A stretch of DNA of 64,000 nucleotides from UBA6398 sp963644855 (lineage in GTDB: Bacteria; Bacteroidota; Bacteroidia; Bacteroidales; Bacteroidaceae). Below are positions 18,047 through 26,127 of this stretch, piece by piece. Numbering within the stretch: position 1 is the stretch's first letter; each line of letters starts with the position of its first letter. The position numbers and the translations under genes were made by a program. A model generated the notes under the pieces. That model had not been told where the DNA came from, did no database searches, and saw only the letters and a program-made list of their open reading frames with translations. The stretch covers positions 1-64,000 of the forward strand of contig CAVIQL010000004.1 in assembly GCA_963644855.1 (NCBI GenBank), given 5' to 3'.

Positions 18047-18054
18047 CAAATTTA
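18047..18054 (-). promoter_or_regulatory. -7 element for purL
   Basis: TAAATTTG on the minus strand, 40 bases upstream of the ATG at 18007. It overlaps the alternative upstream start, so it helps decide the start codon. Confidence 0.5.
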
Positions 18055-18150
18055 CATGTTTCGCGCCAAACTATAAAGAATTTTCCCGTATAACCTACTT
18101 TCAACGGCTTTTTGCCACGAATTTTCCGCTACAATATACTTCGGAAAACT

Positions 18151-18402
18151 ATCTCCCAATATCGCAAAAACAATGTCTGATATTATTTAAATAATGTCTG
18201 ACATTGTTTGAAAAATGTCTGACATTAGAAAAACGATATACCGTGGGCTTTTTAGTGCCTCATATTCAGCATGTTTCATAAGTCGTTTTTTATGCCCTGC
18301 AAGCAGTGTCGAAAGTCCCGTTCCGCAAGCCTCAAAATCAAGTCGTAATCTCGTAAAAACTACGACGCATCTAATTTAAAATTACATCAGACCTCGTTTT
18401 TA
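18151..18402. repeat. long 21-bp-period array D (inverted copy of array J)
   Basis: Begins GCAAAAAC (18164) then AATGTCTGATATT (18172), AATGTCTGACATT (18193) and AATGTCTGACATT (18214), with linkers ATTTAAAT, GTTTGAAA and AGAAAAAC. A middle part (about 18256-18340) keeps the lattice only loosely. The right end returns to the same phase: linkers GTAAAAAC (18353) and ATTTAAAA (18374) fall exactly on multiples of 21 from 18185. The segment 18256-18297 is identical (42 of 42 bases) to the reverse complement of 40726-40767. No gene is seen in the 460 bases between purL and the tRNA. Confidence 0.9.
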
Positions 18403-18425
18403 CGGCATTATATTATTGGAAAAAA

Positions 18426-18455
18426 ATCCCTGCAAGCAGAAAAACTTGCAGGGAT
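18426..18455 (-). terminator. terminator of tRNA-Asn
   Basis: On the minus strand CCCTGCAAG pairs with CTTGCAGGG around an 8-base loop and is followed by ATTTTTTTCC. It lies just after the tRNA 3' end. Confidence 0.88.
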
Positions 18456-18465
18456 TTCAACTGGG

Positions 18466-18539
18466 CGCTTCAAGATGGGCTTGAACCAACGACCCCCTGA
18501 TTAACAGTCAGGTGCTCTAACCAACTGAGCTATTGAAGC
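18466..18539 (-). tRNA. tRNA-Asn (anticodon GTT)
   Basis: A 74-base cloverleaf on the minus strand. The acceptor stem GCTTCAA/TTGAAGC pairs perfectly, the D-arm is GCTC-AGTTGGTTA-GAGC, and the anticodon stem CCTGA/TCAGG encloses CTGTTAA with anticodon GTT. The variable loop is GGGTC and the T-arm GTTGG-TTCAAGC-CCATC. The T-stem has one U-U mismatch. The discriminator is G and the 3' CCA is not encoded. A terminator follows directly. Confidence 0.95.
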
Positions 18540-18612
18540 AGTTTTTACAGCATTATTATATAGCTGCCTTGAAAACCGATGCAAAAGTACACGTTATTTT
18601 TGAATTTAAGGG

Positions 18613-18620
18613 TATCTTTG
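18613..18620 (+). promoter_or_regulatory. -7 element for the PfkB-S41 group
   Basis: TATCTTTG matches TAnnTTTG, 18 bases before the kinase start codon, giving a very short leader. Confidence 0.5.
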
Positions 18621-18638
18621 CGGAAAAATTGACAGTAC

Positions 18639-19634
18639 ATGGACAAAATAATAGGAATAGGCAATGCGCTCGTAGACATTTTGGCGCATATCAACAGCGA
18701 TGACGCACTCACAAAGATGAATCTCCCCAAAGGTTCGATGCAACTCATAGACGAGAAAAAGTTCAGCGATGTAAGTTTGAAAATCAACGAACTTAATCCC
18801 AGCCGTGCCACAGGCGGTTCGGCTGCCAACGCAATGCTCGCCCTCGCTCACCTGAACCGCACACCCGGTTTCATAGGAAAAGTGGGCAATGACGACTTGG
18901 GACGATTCTATGCCGACACAATGATGAACGCAGGTGCGCAAACAAACTTTCTTCATACCGCAATGCCCACCGGAGTAGCCTCAACGTTTATTTCTCCCGA
19001 CGGACAACGCACATTTGCAACCTTTCTCGGAGCAGCAGTAACCCTCGTGCCCAAAGATCTTGGCGAAGAAATGCTACGCGGATACAAATACTTATATATA
19101 GAAGGCTATCTTGTGCAAAACCACGAGCTCATCAATCGAGCAGTGGAGCTTGCAAAAAATCTCGGAATGAAAATATGTCTCGACATGGCAAGCTACAACA
19201 TTGTGGAAGCCGACCATGAATATTTCACAAAACTCGTGAGCGAAAGCATCGACATTGTTTTTGCAAACGAAGAAGAAAGTCTCGCTTTTACAGGGCTTGA
19301 ACCCGAAAAATCATTGGAGAAGATTTCGTCGATGTGCGACACCGTTGTAGTGAAACTCGGAGCCAAAGGCTGCATTGCCCGTTCTAAAACAGCCCAGGGT
19401 GGATATGCAAGCTGCCCCGCGGGAGAAGTGGAAAAAGTAGTCGACACCACAGCCGCCGGAGACTTCTTTACCGCAGGATTTATGTACGCCTTCACCGCAG
19501 GATGTGCGCTCGCAACCTGCCTGAAAGCCGGCACTTTGCTCTCCACAGAGGTTATACAAATCACAGGAACCGCCCTCTCCGAAACAAAATGGAGCGAAAT
19601 TCGCGAGAATATAGGTAAACTCTGCAAAGCATAA
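18639..19634 (+). CDS. PfkB-family carbohydrate/nucleoside kinase
   Basis: A 331-residue cytoplasmic ribokinase-fold kinase. The N-terminal signature GGSAANAMLALAHL and the C-terminal signature VDTTAAGDFFTAGF are visible, with the catalytic Asp at about residue 275. Similarity in overall shape to adenosine kinase-like PfkB proteins of Bacteroidota is clear, but the acceptor (adenosine, ribose, fructose or other) cannot be fixed from sequence alone. It starts a three-gene group with the S41 protease (12-base gap) and a GNAT-like protein. The start codon sits close behind a -7 element. Confidence 0.88.
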   Translation: MDKIIGIGNALVDILAHINSDDALTKMNLPKGSMQLIDEKKFSDVSLKINELNPSRATGGSAANAMLALAHLNRTPGFIGKVGNDDLGRFYADTMMNAGAQTNFLHTAMPTGVASTFISPDGQRTFATFLGAAVTLVPKDLGEEMLRGYKYLYIEGYLVQNHELINRAVELAKNLGMKICLDMASYNIVEADHEYFTKLVSESIDIVFANEEESLAFTGLEPEKSLEKISSMCDTVVVKLGAKGCIARSKTAQGGYASCPAGEVEKVVDTTAAGDFFTAGFMYAFTAGCALATCLKAGTLLSTEVIQITGTALSETKWSEIRENIGKLCKA

Positions 19635-19646
19635 CACATTATAAAA

Positions 19647-21338
19647 ATGAGACTGAATATAAAACACGCAATATTCGCTCTCGCGATAACGGCATGTACA
19701 CTTCCTGCCGCCGCACAGAAGAACCATAATTTCGAGGTGGCCAAAAACCTCGACGTATTCAATAATCTCTTCAAACAACTCGACCTTTATTACGTTGACA
19801 CCATAAATCCCGAAAAACTTGTAAAGGAAGCCACCGACGAAATGCTGTCAACGCTCGATCCATACACCAACTATTTTGCCGACAACGAGAGAAGCGATCT
19901 AAAACAAATGTTGACGGGAAAATACGGAGGCATGGGCGCACTCATACACTACACCAAAGATTTAAAACGATGCATTGTGGCGGAACCTTTCGAGAATTGT
20001 CCGGCTGCGAAAGCAGGACTTCGCGCCGGAGATGTGATTTATGAAATAGCCGGTAAGGAATTCGGTCCGCTCAAAGACGGAGATGATACTGGCAATTTCA
20101 CTTCAAGCGTGAGCGATGCACTTCGCGGAGAACCCGGAACTTCGTTTGTAATAAAAATCAAGCGACCCGGCGAAAACGAAATGCGCGAAATAAAAGTAAC
20201 ACGCGAGGCTATAAAAACACCAGCAGTAACATACTACGGAATGGTGGGCGAAACAGGTTACATATATCTGTCGCAATTCACACAAGGGTGCGCCGACGAA
20301 ATGCGCAAAGCCATTACCGAACTAAAAAAACAAGGAGCAAATAAACTTATGCTCGATTTGCGCGGAAACGGCGGCGGTTCGCTCGAAGAAGCAGTAGACA
20401 TCGTAAACCTTTTTATTGGAAAAGGAAAAACGGTAGTAGAACTTAAAGGAAAAGTAAAAAGCGAACAGCAAATTCTTAAGACACAACGCGAACCTCTTGA
20501 CAAAGATATTCCGCTCGCTGTGCTTGTAAACGGCAGCAGTGCCTCGGCTTCGGAAATCACAGCAGGCACTTTGCAGGATTACGACCGCGCAGTAATTGTG
20601 GGAACCCGCACCTACGGCAAAGGACTCGTACAACAAACACGCCCGTTGCCCTATGACGGAATGCTGAAACTAACTACCAGCAAATATTATATTCCTTCGG
20701 GGAGATGCATACAGGCTATCGATTATTCTCATCGCAATGCTGACGGCTCGGTAGGGCGTATTCCCGACAGTCTAACGCATGTGTTTCATACGGAATACGG
20801 ACGCACGGTGCGCGATGGCGGAGGAATTCTGCCCGACAGCGTGATAAAAATCGACAGTGTGGCTAATATTGTGCTCTATCTCAACCCTTCGATGCTCACA
20901 AGTCAGGTATTGTTTGACTTTGTAACCGAATATGTGGGCCGACACCCGCAAATCGACAAACCAGAAAGCTTTGACATTTCGGATGAAGAGTTTGAAAATT
21001 TCAAGAAATACGCTATCGAACATAAGTTCTCCTATGACAAGCAAAGCGAAAAGGTATTGAAACAACTGAAAAGCGTTGCTAAATTCGAGGGATACGATGT
21101 AGATAGTGAAATAACGGCTCTCGAAGCAAAACTTACGCATAACGAGGACTATGATTTCGAACATTGGAAATCCGAAATCAAGAAACTTTTGAATTCCGAA
21201 ATAATGTTGCGCTACTATTATCGCAAAGGAGCTGCACGAAATTCGCTCAACGGAGACAAAACATTTGATGCGGCGCAAGCAATACTCAATTCTCCGCAGA
21301 TTTACTCAAAGATACTTAACCCTAAGAAAAATAAATAA
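19647..21338 (+). CDS. S41 family carboxy-terminal processing peptidase
   Basis: A 563-residue exported protease. A signal peptide (ending LPAAAQ) is followed by an N-terminal helical region and a PDZ domain (about residues 90-180, with AAKAGLRAGDVIYEIAGKEF). The peptidase core has the LRGNGGGSLEEAV loop, the catalytic Ser in VNGSSASASEITAG (about residue 297) and Lys in GTRTYGKGLVQ (about residue 324). A C-terminal helical region completes it. Members trim envelope proteins in the periplasm from their C-termini; the substrate here is unknown. It lies between the kinase and GNAT genes with gaps of 12 and 8 bases. Confidence 0.92.
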   Translation: MRLNIKHAIFALAITACTLPAAAQKNHNFEVAKNLDVFNNLFKQLDLYYVDTINPEKLVKEATDEMLSTLDPYTNYFADNERSDLKQMLTGKYGGMGALIHYTKDLKRCIVAEPFENCPAAKAGLRAGDVIYEIAGKEFGPLKDGDDTGNFTSSVSDALRGEPGTSFVIKIKRPGENEMREIKVTREAIKTPAVTYYGMVGETGYIYLSQFTQGCADEMRKAITELKKQGANKLMLDLRGNGGGSLEEAVDIVNLFIGKGKTVVELKGKVKSEQQILKTQREPLDKDIPLAVLVNGSSASASEITAGTLQDYDRAVIVGTRTYGKGLVQQTRPLPYDGMLKLTTSKYYIPSGRCIQAIDYSHRNADGSVGRIPDSLTHVFHTEYGRTVRDGGGILPDSVIKIDSVANIVLYLNPSMLTSQVLFDFVTEYVGRHPQIDKPESFDISDEEFENFKKYAIEHKFSYDKQSEKVLKQLKSVAKFEGYDVDSEITALEAKLTHNEDYDFEHWKSEIKKLLNSEIMLRYYYRKGAARNSLNGDKTFDAAQAILNSPQIYSKILNPKKNK

Positions 21339-21346
21339 GCTGAAAG

Positions 21347-22480
21347 ATGGCTGTAGAAATACGTAGCGTTTCAACAAAACGCGACCTCAAGAAATTTATT
21401 CGGTTCAACTACGAACTTTATAAGGACAATGCCTACTCTGTGCCCGATCTTTACGAAGATATGCTGGACACTTTCTCGAAAGAAAAGAATCCTGCCTTTG
21501 AATTTTGCGATGCAGAGTATTTCCTGGCGTATAAAGACGGAAAACTTGTGGGACGAGTTGCGGCTATCATAAACAATAGGGCCAACGAAACGTGGAATAC
21601 AAAGAATGTGCGCTTCGGCTGGATTGATTTCGTTGACGACAAGGAGGTTTCCGCTGCACTTCTCAACGCAGTGGCGCAATGGGGCAAGCAACATGGTATG
21701 ACTGATATCGTAGGTCCGTTGGGCTTTACCGATATTGATGCAGAAGGAATGCTTATTGAGGGGTTCGACCAACTGTCAACAATGGCCACGATATACAACT
21801 ATCCCTATTATCCTAAGCATATGGTTGAATTGGGATTTGAGAAGCAGACCGACTGGATTGAAAAGAAACTTTTTGTGCCAAAGAGTGTGCCCGATGGTTA
21901 CCAAAGAATTGCCGACATTGTGATGAAACGTTGCAATCTGCACATTCACAAAATAAAATCGCGCAAAGAAATCAAGAACACCGACCTGCCCTATCGCATT
22001 TTCGACCTTATAAACGAGGCCTATTCCCCATTGTTTGGATATTCCAAGATGTCAAAAAGACAGGTTGACCAATATGTAAAATCCTATTTCCCTTTGCTCG
22101 ACATGCGCATGGTTACTGTGGTTGAAGATGCCAACAACGAAATTGTGGCAGTGGGAGTTTCCATGCCGTCGATAGCCCGTGCGCTGCAAAAGGCCAAAGG
22201 TAAATTGTTCCCATTCGGTTGGTTTCATCTCGCCAAAGCATTGTTTTTTAAACATTCCGACATTCTCGACCTTCTGCTTGTAGGAGTAAAGCCCGAATAC
22301 CAAAGCAAGGGAGTGAATGCATTGCTCTTTGCCGACCTAATACCTACATATATAAAGATGGGATTCCGTTACGGCGAAACCAATCCAGAGCTCGAAGGCA
22401 ACGAAAAAGTGCAAAGCCAATGGAAGTACCTTGAAAGCGAAACCCACAAGCGTCGCCGCTGTTATCACAAGGCACTTTAA
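21347..22480 (+). CDS. GNAT-fold acetyltransferase-like protein
   Basis: A 377-residue soluble protein of a conserved bacterial family resembling GNAT N-acetyltransferases. The N-terminal half includes YFLAYKDGKLVGRVAAIINN, a typical GNAT beta-strand pair, and GPLGFTDIDAEGMLIEGFD. The C-terminal half has LLVGVKPEYQSKGVNALLF, an acetyl-CoA-binding-like loop. The target is unknown. It is the last gene of the kinase-S41 group, and array E follows its stop. No membrane segment or signal is seen. Confidence 0.75.
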   Translation: MAVEIRSVSTKRDLKKFIRFNYELYKDNAYSVPDLYEDMLDTFSKEKNPAFEFCDAEYFLAYKDGKLVGRVAAIINNRANETWNTKNVRFGWIDFVDDKEVSAALLNAVAQWGKQHGMTDIVGPLGFTDIDAEGMLIEGFDQLSTMATIYNYPYYPKHMVELGFEKQTDWIEKKLFVPKSVPDGYQRIADIVMKRCNLHIHKIKSRKEIKNTDLPYRIFDLINEAYSPLFGYSKMSKRQVDQYVKSYFPLLDMRMVTVVEDANNEIVAVGVSMPSIARALQKAKGKLFPFGWFHLAKALFFKHSDILDLLLVGVKPEYQSKGVNALLFADLIPTYIKMGFRYGETNPELEGNEKVQSQWKYLESETHKRRRCYHKAL

Positions 22481-22528
22481 TCATAAGAAAAGCGCTTCTG
22501 CTCCGGGCAGAAAAAACAGGCAAAATAT

Positions 22529-22633
22529 GATATCGGACATTGTAAAAACAATGTCCGATATTTTTTAAAAAAGGTGCCTTATTTTTTAAATAATATCCGA
22601 TATTGTTTTTGCCACAAAAACAAGCCGTAAAAC
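22529..22633. repeat. 21-bp-period palindromic array E
   Basis: Cores GATATCGGACATT (22529), AATGTCCGATATT (22550), AAGGTGCCTTATT (22571), AATATCCGATATT (22592) and a degenerate one (22613) are joined by GTAAAAAC, TTTTAAAA, TTTTAAAT and GTTTTTGC, then CGTAAAAC. The spacing is exactly 21 bp. Cores one and two form a 14-bp inverted repeat around AAAA. It occupies the 321-base gap before pyrB, together with the pyrB promoter. Confidence 0.9.
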
Positions 22634-22779
22634 ACCACGCTATATGCCAAGAAAATTACCCCATTATAATCATGCCATAATGCTCCAGCAAAAAAGTTGG
22701 ACGCATTGCAACTTATCCCTTTTCGCCATAGGAACAAGGTTTTTGCCACAACGCGCTTTCACGCCTAAGAAATTTATAG

Positions 22780-22787
22780 TAACTTTG
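22780..22787 (+). promoter_or_regulatory. -7 element for pyrBI
   Basis: TAACTTTG, a perfect -7 box, 14 bases before the first possible pyrB ATG. The leader would be only a few bases long with that start, and about 20 with the ATG at 22814. No leader peptide or attenuator is visible. Confidence 0.55.
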
Positions 22788-22801
22788 CATTCAAACGTAT
22801 A

Positions 22802-23770
22802 ATGAATACAGCCATGGTCAAGAAAACAGGTAAAGACTTGGTTACAATCGAGACTCTGCCAAAAAAGAATATCGAACGGCTCTTGGAAATGACGGCGGAA
22901 TTTGAAGCACATCCCAACCGCAACATTCTAAACGGCAAAGTAGTTGCAACATTATTCTTTGAACCGTCGACACGCACGCGCCTAAGTTTTGAAACAGCCG
23001 CTGTGAGACTCGGAGCAAAGGTAATAGGATTCAACGACCCCAAGGTTACCTCAACATCAAAGGGCGAAACACTCAACGATACCATTCAAATAGTATCAAA
23101 CTACGCCGACGTAATTGTGATGCGCCACTATCTCGAAGGCGCAGCCACATATGCAGCCGAAGTTTCACGCCGCCCGATAATCAACGCCGGAGACGGAGCA
23201 AACCAGCACCCCTCGCAAACCATGCTCGACCTTTATTCTATAAAGAAAACGCAAGGCAAACTCGACGGGCTCAACATCTATCTCGTGGGAGACTTGAAAT
23301 ACGGCCGCACAGTGCATTCCCTGCTCATGGCAATGGGACATTTCAACTCCAAATTCCATTTCATCGCACCCAAGGTGCTCGAAATGCCCGAAGAGTACAA
23401 AGTGTTCTGCCGCGAGAACAACATTGAATTCACTGAAACCTCAGAATTCAACGAAGACATCATAGCCGATGCCGACATTCTCTATATGACGCGCGTGCAA
23501 CGCGAACGTTTTACCGACCTTATGGAATATGAACGCGTGAAAAACGTATATATCCTGCGCCGCGAGATGTTGCGTCGTTGCAAAAAGACAATGAAAATAC
23601 TCCACCCCCTGCCAAGAGTGAACGAAATAGCACCCGATGTGGACGACGACCCACACGCATACTATTTTCAACAGGCACAAAACGGACTATACACCCGTGA
23701 AGCACTCATATGTAGCTCACTCGGATTTTCACTCGAAGACATACGCAACGACAAAACCATTTTAGAGTAA
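22802..23770 (+). CDS. pyrB: aspartate carbamoyltransferase, catalytic chain
   Basis: Condenses carbamoyl phosphate with aspartate, the committed step of pyrimidine synthesis. The carbamoyl-phosphate signature FEPSTRTRLSF lies near residue 55 and the aspartate-domain HPLPRVNEI near residue 267. At 322 residues it is slightly longer than usual: the ATG four codons in (22814, MVKKTGKD) may be the true start because the -7 box is so close. The regulatory chain pyrI follows after 20 bases, so the holoenzyme is probably the allosteric B/I type. Confidence 0.95.
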   Translation: MNTAMVKKTGKDLVTIETLPKKNIERLLEMTAEFEAHPNRNILNGKVVATLFFEPSTRTRLSFETAAVRLGAKVIGFNDPKVTSTSKGETLNDTIQIVSNYADVIVMRHYLEGAATYAAEVSRRPIINAGDGANQHPSQTMLDLYSIKKTQGKLDGLNIYLVGDLKYGRTVHSLLMAMGHFNSKFHFIAPKVLEMPEEYKVFCRENNIEFTETSEFNEDIIADADILYMTRVQRERFTDLMEYERVKNVYILRREMLRRCKKTMKILHPLPRVNEIAPDVDDDPHAYYFQQAQNGLYTREALICSSLGFSLEDIRNDKTILE

Positions 23771-23790
23771 ACCAAAAGCAACCATAACTC

Positions 23791-24264
23791 ATGGGAAAGA
23801 AAGCCAACAAACAGGAAATAATGGTTCCTGCACTCAGAAACGGAACCGTAATCGACCATATACCTTCTGATAAATTATTCCAGGTAGTGTCGCTGCTGCA
23901 TCTCGATACATTGAAAAGCGAAATGATATTCGGATACAACGTAGGCAGTCTGAAAATGAAAGGCGGCAAAAGCATCATAAAAGTAAGCGACCGCTATTTT
24001 TCAGATCAGGAACTCAACCAACTTTCCGTCATAGTTCCCAACGTTACTCTCAATGTAATAAAAGAATATGAAGTATGTGAGAAACGCCAGGTAGTAATGC
24101 CCGACGAACTTCACGGCATAGTGAGTTGCGCAAATCCCAAATGCATCACCAACCATGAGCCAATGACCACACGCTTCAAGGTAATCGACAAAGAAAACGG
24201 CACCATAAAATGCCACTACTGCGAAAAAGAACAAACAATCGACCCTACAAAGTTGATAAAATAA
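23791..24264 (+). CDS. pyrI: aspartate carbamoyltransferase, regulatory chain
   Basis: A 157-residue allosteric subunit that binds nucleotides and joins PyrB trimers. The N-terminal nucleotide-binding domain includes LRNGTVIDHIPSDK. The C-terminal zinc site has four Cys in SCANPKCITN and KCHYCEKE. Length and order after pyrB are typical. It is cotranscribed with pyrB. glyA follows after 38 bases and may share the transcript. Confidence 0.95.
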   Translation: MGKKANKQEIMVPALRNGTVIDHIPSDKLFQVVSLLHLDTLKSEMIFGYNVGSLKMKGGKSIIKVSDRYFSDQELNQLSVIVPNVTLNVIKEYEVCEKRQVVMPDELHGIVSCANPKCITNHEPMTTRFKVIDKENGTIKCHYCEKEQTIDPTKLIK

Positions 24265-24302
24265 GACAGCAAAAACAACAAATCAAATACAACCAATAAG
24301 AA

Positions 24303-25583
24303 ATGAATAGAGATCCGGAGATTTTCAAGCTAATTGAAGCCGAACACCAACGCCAACTCGAAGGGATGGAACTTATCGCCTCCGAGAATTTTGTAAGCCC
24401 CGAAGTAATGGAAGCTATGGGGTCGTATCTCACAAACAAATACGCCGAGGGTTATCCCGGACATCGTTATTACGGAGGTTGCCAAGTGGTTGACCAAGTA
24501 GAAACGCTTGCTATCGAAAGAGTGAAAAAACTTTTCGGAGCTGAGTATGCCAATGTGCAACCACATTCGGGCGCACAGGCTAATGCAGCAGTTTTGCTCG
24601 CAGTTCTTAAGCCCGGCGACACTTTTATGGGACTCAATCTTGACCAAGGCGGACACTTGTCGCATGGTTCAAAAGTTAATACCTCAGGTGTGCTCTACAA
24701 TCCCGTTGGCTATAACATCAGCAAGGAGACAGGACGCGTAGACTACGATGACATGGAAAAGAAAGCCCACGAATGCAAACCGAAACTTATTATCGGCGGC
24801 GGTTCAGCCTATTCGCGCGACTGGGACTACAAGCGTATGCGCGAAATTGCCGACTCGGTTGGCGCATTGTTGATGATTGATATGGCACATCCCGCCGGTC
24901 TTATTGCGGCACACCTTCTCAACAATCCTCTTGAGTATGCCCACATCGTAACATCAACCACCCACAAAACGCTTCGCGGTCCGCGCGGTGGAATTATCCT
25001 GCTTGGCAAAGATTTCGAGAACCCTTGGGGACTCACAACCAAGAAAGGAGAAATCAAAAAGATGAGCACGCTCTTCAACAGTGCCGTATTCCCCGGAATA
25101 CAAGGTGGTCCGCTCGAACATGTCATTGCAGCAAAAGCCGTAGCTTTCAACGAAAACTTACAACCCGAGTTTACCGAATACGCAAAGCAGGTAAAGAAAA
25201 ACGCAGCACGCCTTGCCGACCAACTCATACAGAAAGGCTTCAACATTGTAAGCGGCGGAACCGACAACCACTCAATGCTCGTTGACCTACGCTCCAAATA
25301 TCCCGAGCTTACTGGCAAGGTGGCAGAAAACGCACTCGTTGCCGCAAATATCACAGTGAACAAAAACATGGTGCCATACGACACCCGCAGCGCGTTCCAA
25401 ACTTCCGGCATTCGCCTTGGCACTCCCGCCATCACCACACGCGGTGCCAAGGAAGACATGATGGATTTGATAGCCGACTTGATTGAAGAAGTGCTCAACG
25501 CACCCGAAGACGACAAAGTAATCGCAAGCGTAAAAGCAAAGGTAATCGACACAATGAAGAACTATCCACTCTTCGCTTATTGA
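24303..25583 (+). CDS. glyA: serine hydroxymethyltransferase
   Basis: Interconverts serine and glycine with tetrahydrofolate, supplying one-carbon units for the purine and thymidylate enzymes also found in this window. It is 426 residues long. The PLP lysine is in STTHKTLRGPRGG (about residue 222), with the folate/PLP region ANVQPHSGAQANAAV in the N-terminal half. A Rho-independent terminator lies just downstream. Confidence 0.96.
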   Translation: MNRDPEIFKLIEAEHQRQLEGMELIASENFVSPEVMEAMGSYLTNKYAEGYPGHRYYGGCQVVDQVETLAIERVKKLFGAEYANVQPHSGAQANAAVLLAVLKPGDTFMGLNLDQGGHLSHGSKVNTSGVLYNPVGYNISKETGRVDYDDMEKKAHECKPKLIIGGGSAYSRDWDYKRMREIADSVGALLMIDMAHPAGLIAAHLLNNPLEYAHIVTSTTHKTLRGPRGGIILLGKDFENPWGLTTKKGEIKKMSTLFNSAVFPGIQGGPLEHVIAAKAVAFNENLQPEFTEYAKQVKKNAARLADQLIQKGFNIVSGGTDNHSMLVDLRSKYPELTGKVAENALVAANITVNKNMVPYDTRSAFQTSGIRLGTPAITTRGAKEDMMDLIADLIEEVLNAPEDDKVIASVKAKVIDTMKNYPLFAY

Positions 25584-25598
25584 TAAACCACATCATAA

Positions 25599-25633
25599 AA
25601 ATCCCGCATCGTAAATCCGGTGCGGGTTTTTTG
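25599..25633 (+). terminator. Rho-independent terminator after glyA
   Basis: CCCGCA (25603-25608) pairs with TGCGGG (25621-25626), with additional pairing inside, followed by TTTTTTG. Confidence 0.85.
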
Positions 25634-25772
25634 TTTTCATACAATTAATTCATCGAACCGCATCATCGATTTGGCATAAAAAGTTATTACACAGACTTAT
25701 AAAACAAAATATACTGCTTAGAAAACATCTAACAAGCATCTATCTCCGAGCACTATAAAATAACGCTTTAAC

Positions 25773-25860
25773 AACAAGGCATCTTTTTAAAAAAATATCG
25801 GATATTATTTAAACAATATCCGACATTATTTCAACCAAAAGCCGAATCTCGTAAAGCAGT
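25773..25860. repeat. 21-bp-period array F
   Basis: Two clear cores, AATATCGGATATT (25794) and AATATCCGACATT (25815), carry linkers ATTTAAAC and ATTTCAAC; weaker units flank them on the same lattice. It lies in the 544-base gap between glyA and pnp. The rest of that gap is A/T-rich, holds the glyA terminator and pnp promoter, and shows no gene. Confidence 0.75.
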
Positions 25861-26060
25861 ATTCCGCACACAAAAAATACGACCCATTGTGCAACCCAAA
25901 CACACATTCCTACTCACGAAATACCACCCCAAAGAATTTTAGAGACGAGACCGCGAAGAATTCTAAGCACAAAAAACGATTTTTCTCGAAACCACAACAA
26001 AATCGAGAAAAATATTCATTTTTCCCCACCAAATATCAACGCTTTACGAGAATAAATTAG

Positions 26061-26068
26061 TAATTTTG
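26061..26068 (+). promoter_or_regulatory. -7 element for pnp
   Basis: TAATTTTG matches TAnnTTTG, 59 bases before the pnp start, leaving a leader of about 50 bases. Confidence 0.5.
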
Positions 26069-26127
26069 TGCGATTTTTAGGTTTAAGCACTTTAGACGAA
26101 AGAAGAAAACAATAAAAGAAATTTTAG

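Noticed and set aside
18008..18049. N-terminal extension of PurL
   Set aside because: The extra 14 codons reach into the promoter; MIVFFKVP is the usual start.
18151..18402. Array D as an insertion sequence
   Set aside because: No transposase or long ORF lies in or next to it.
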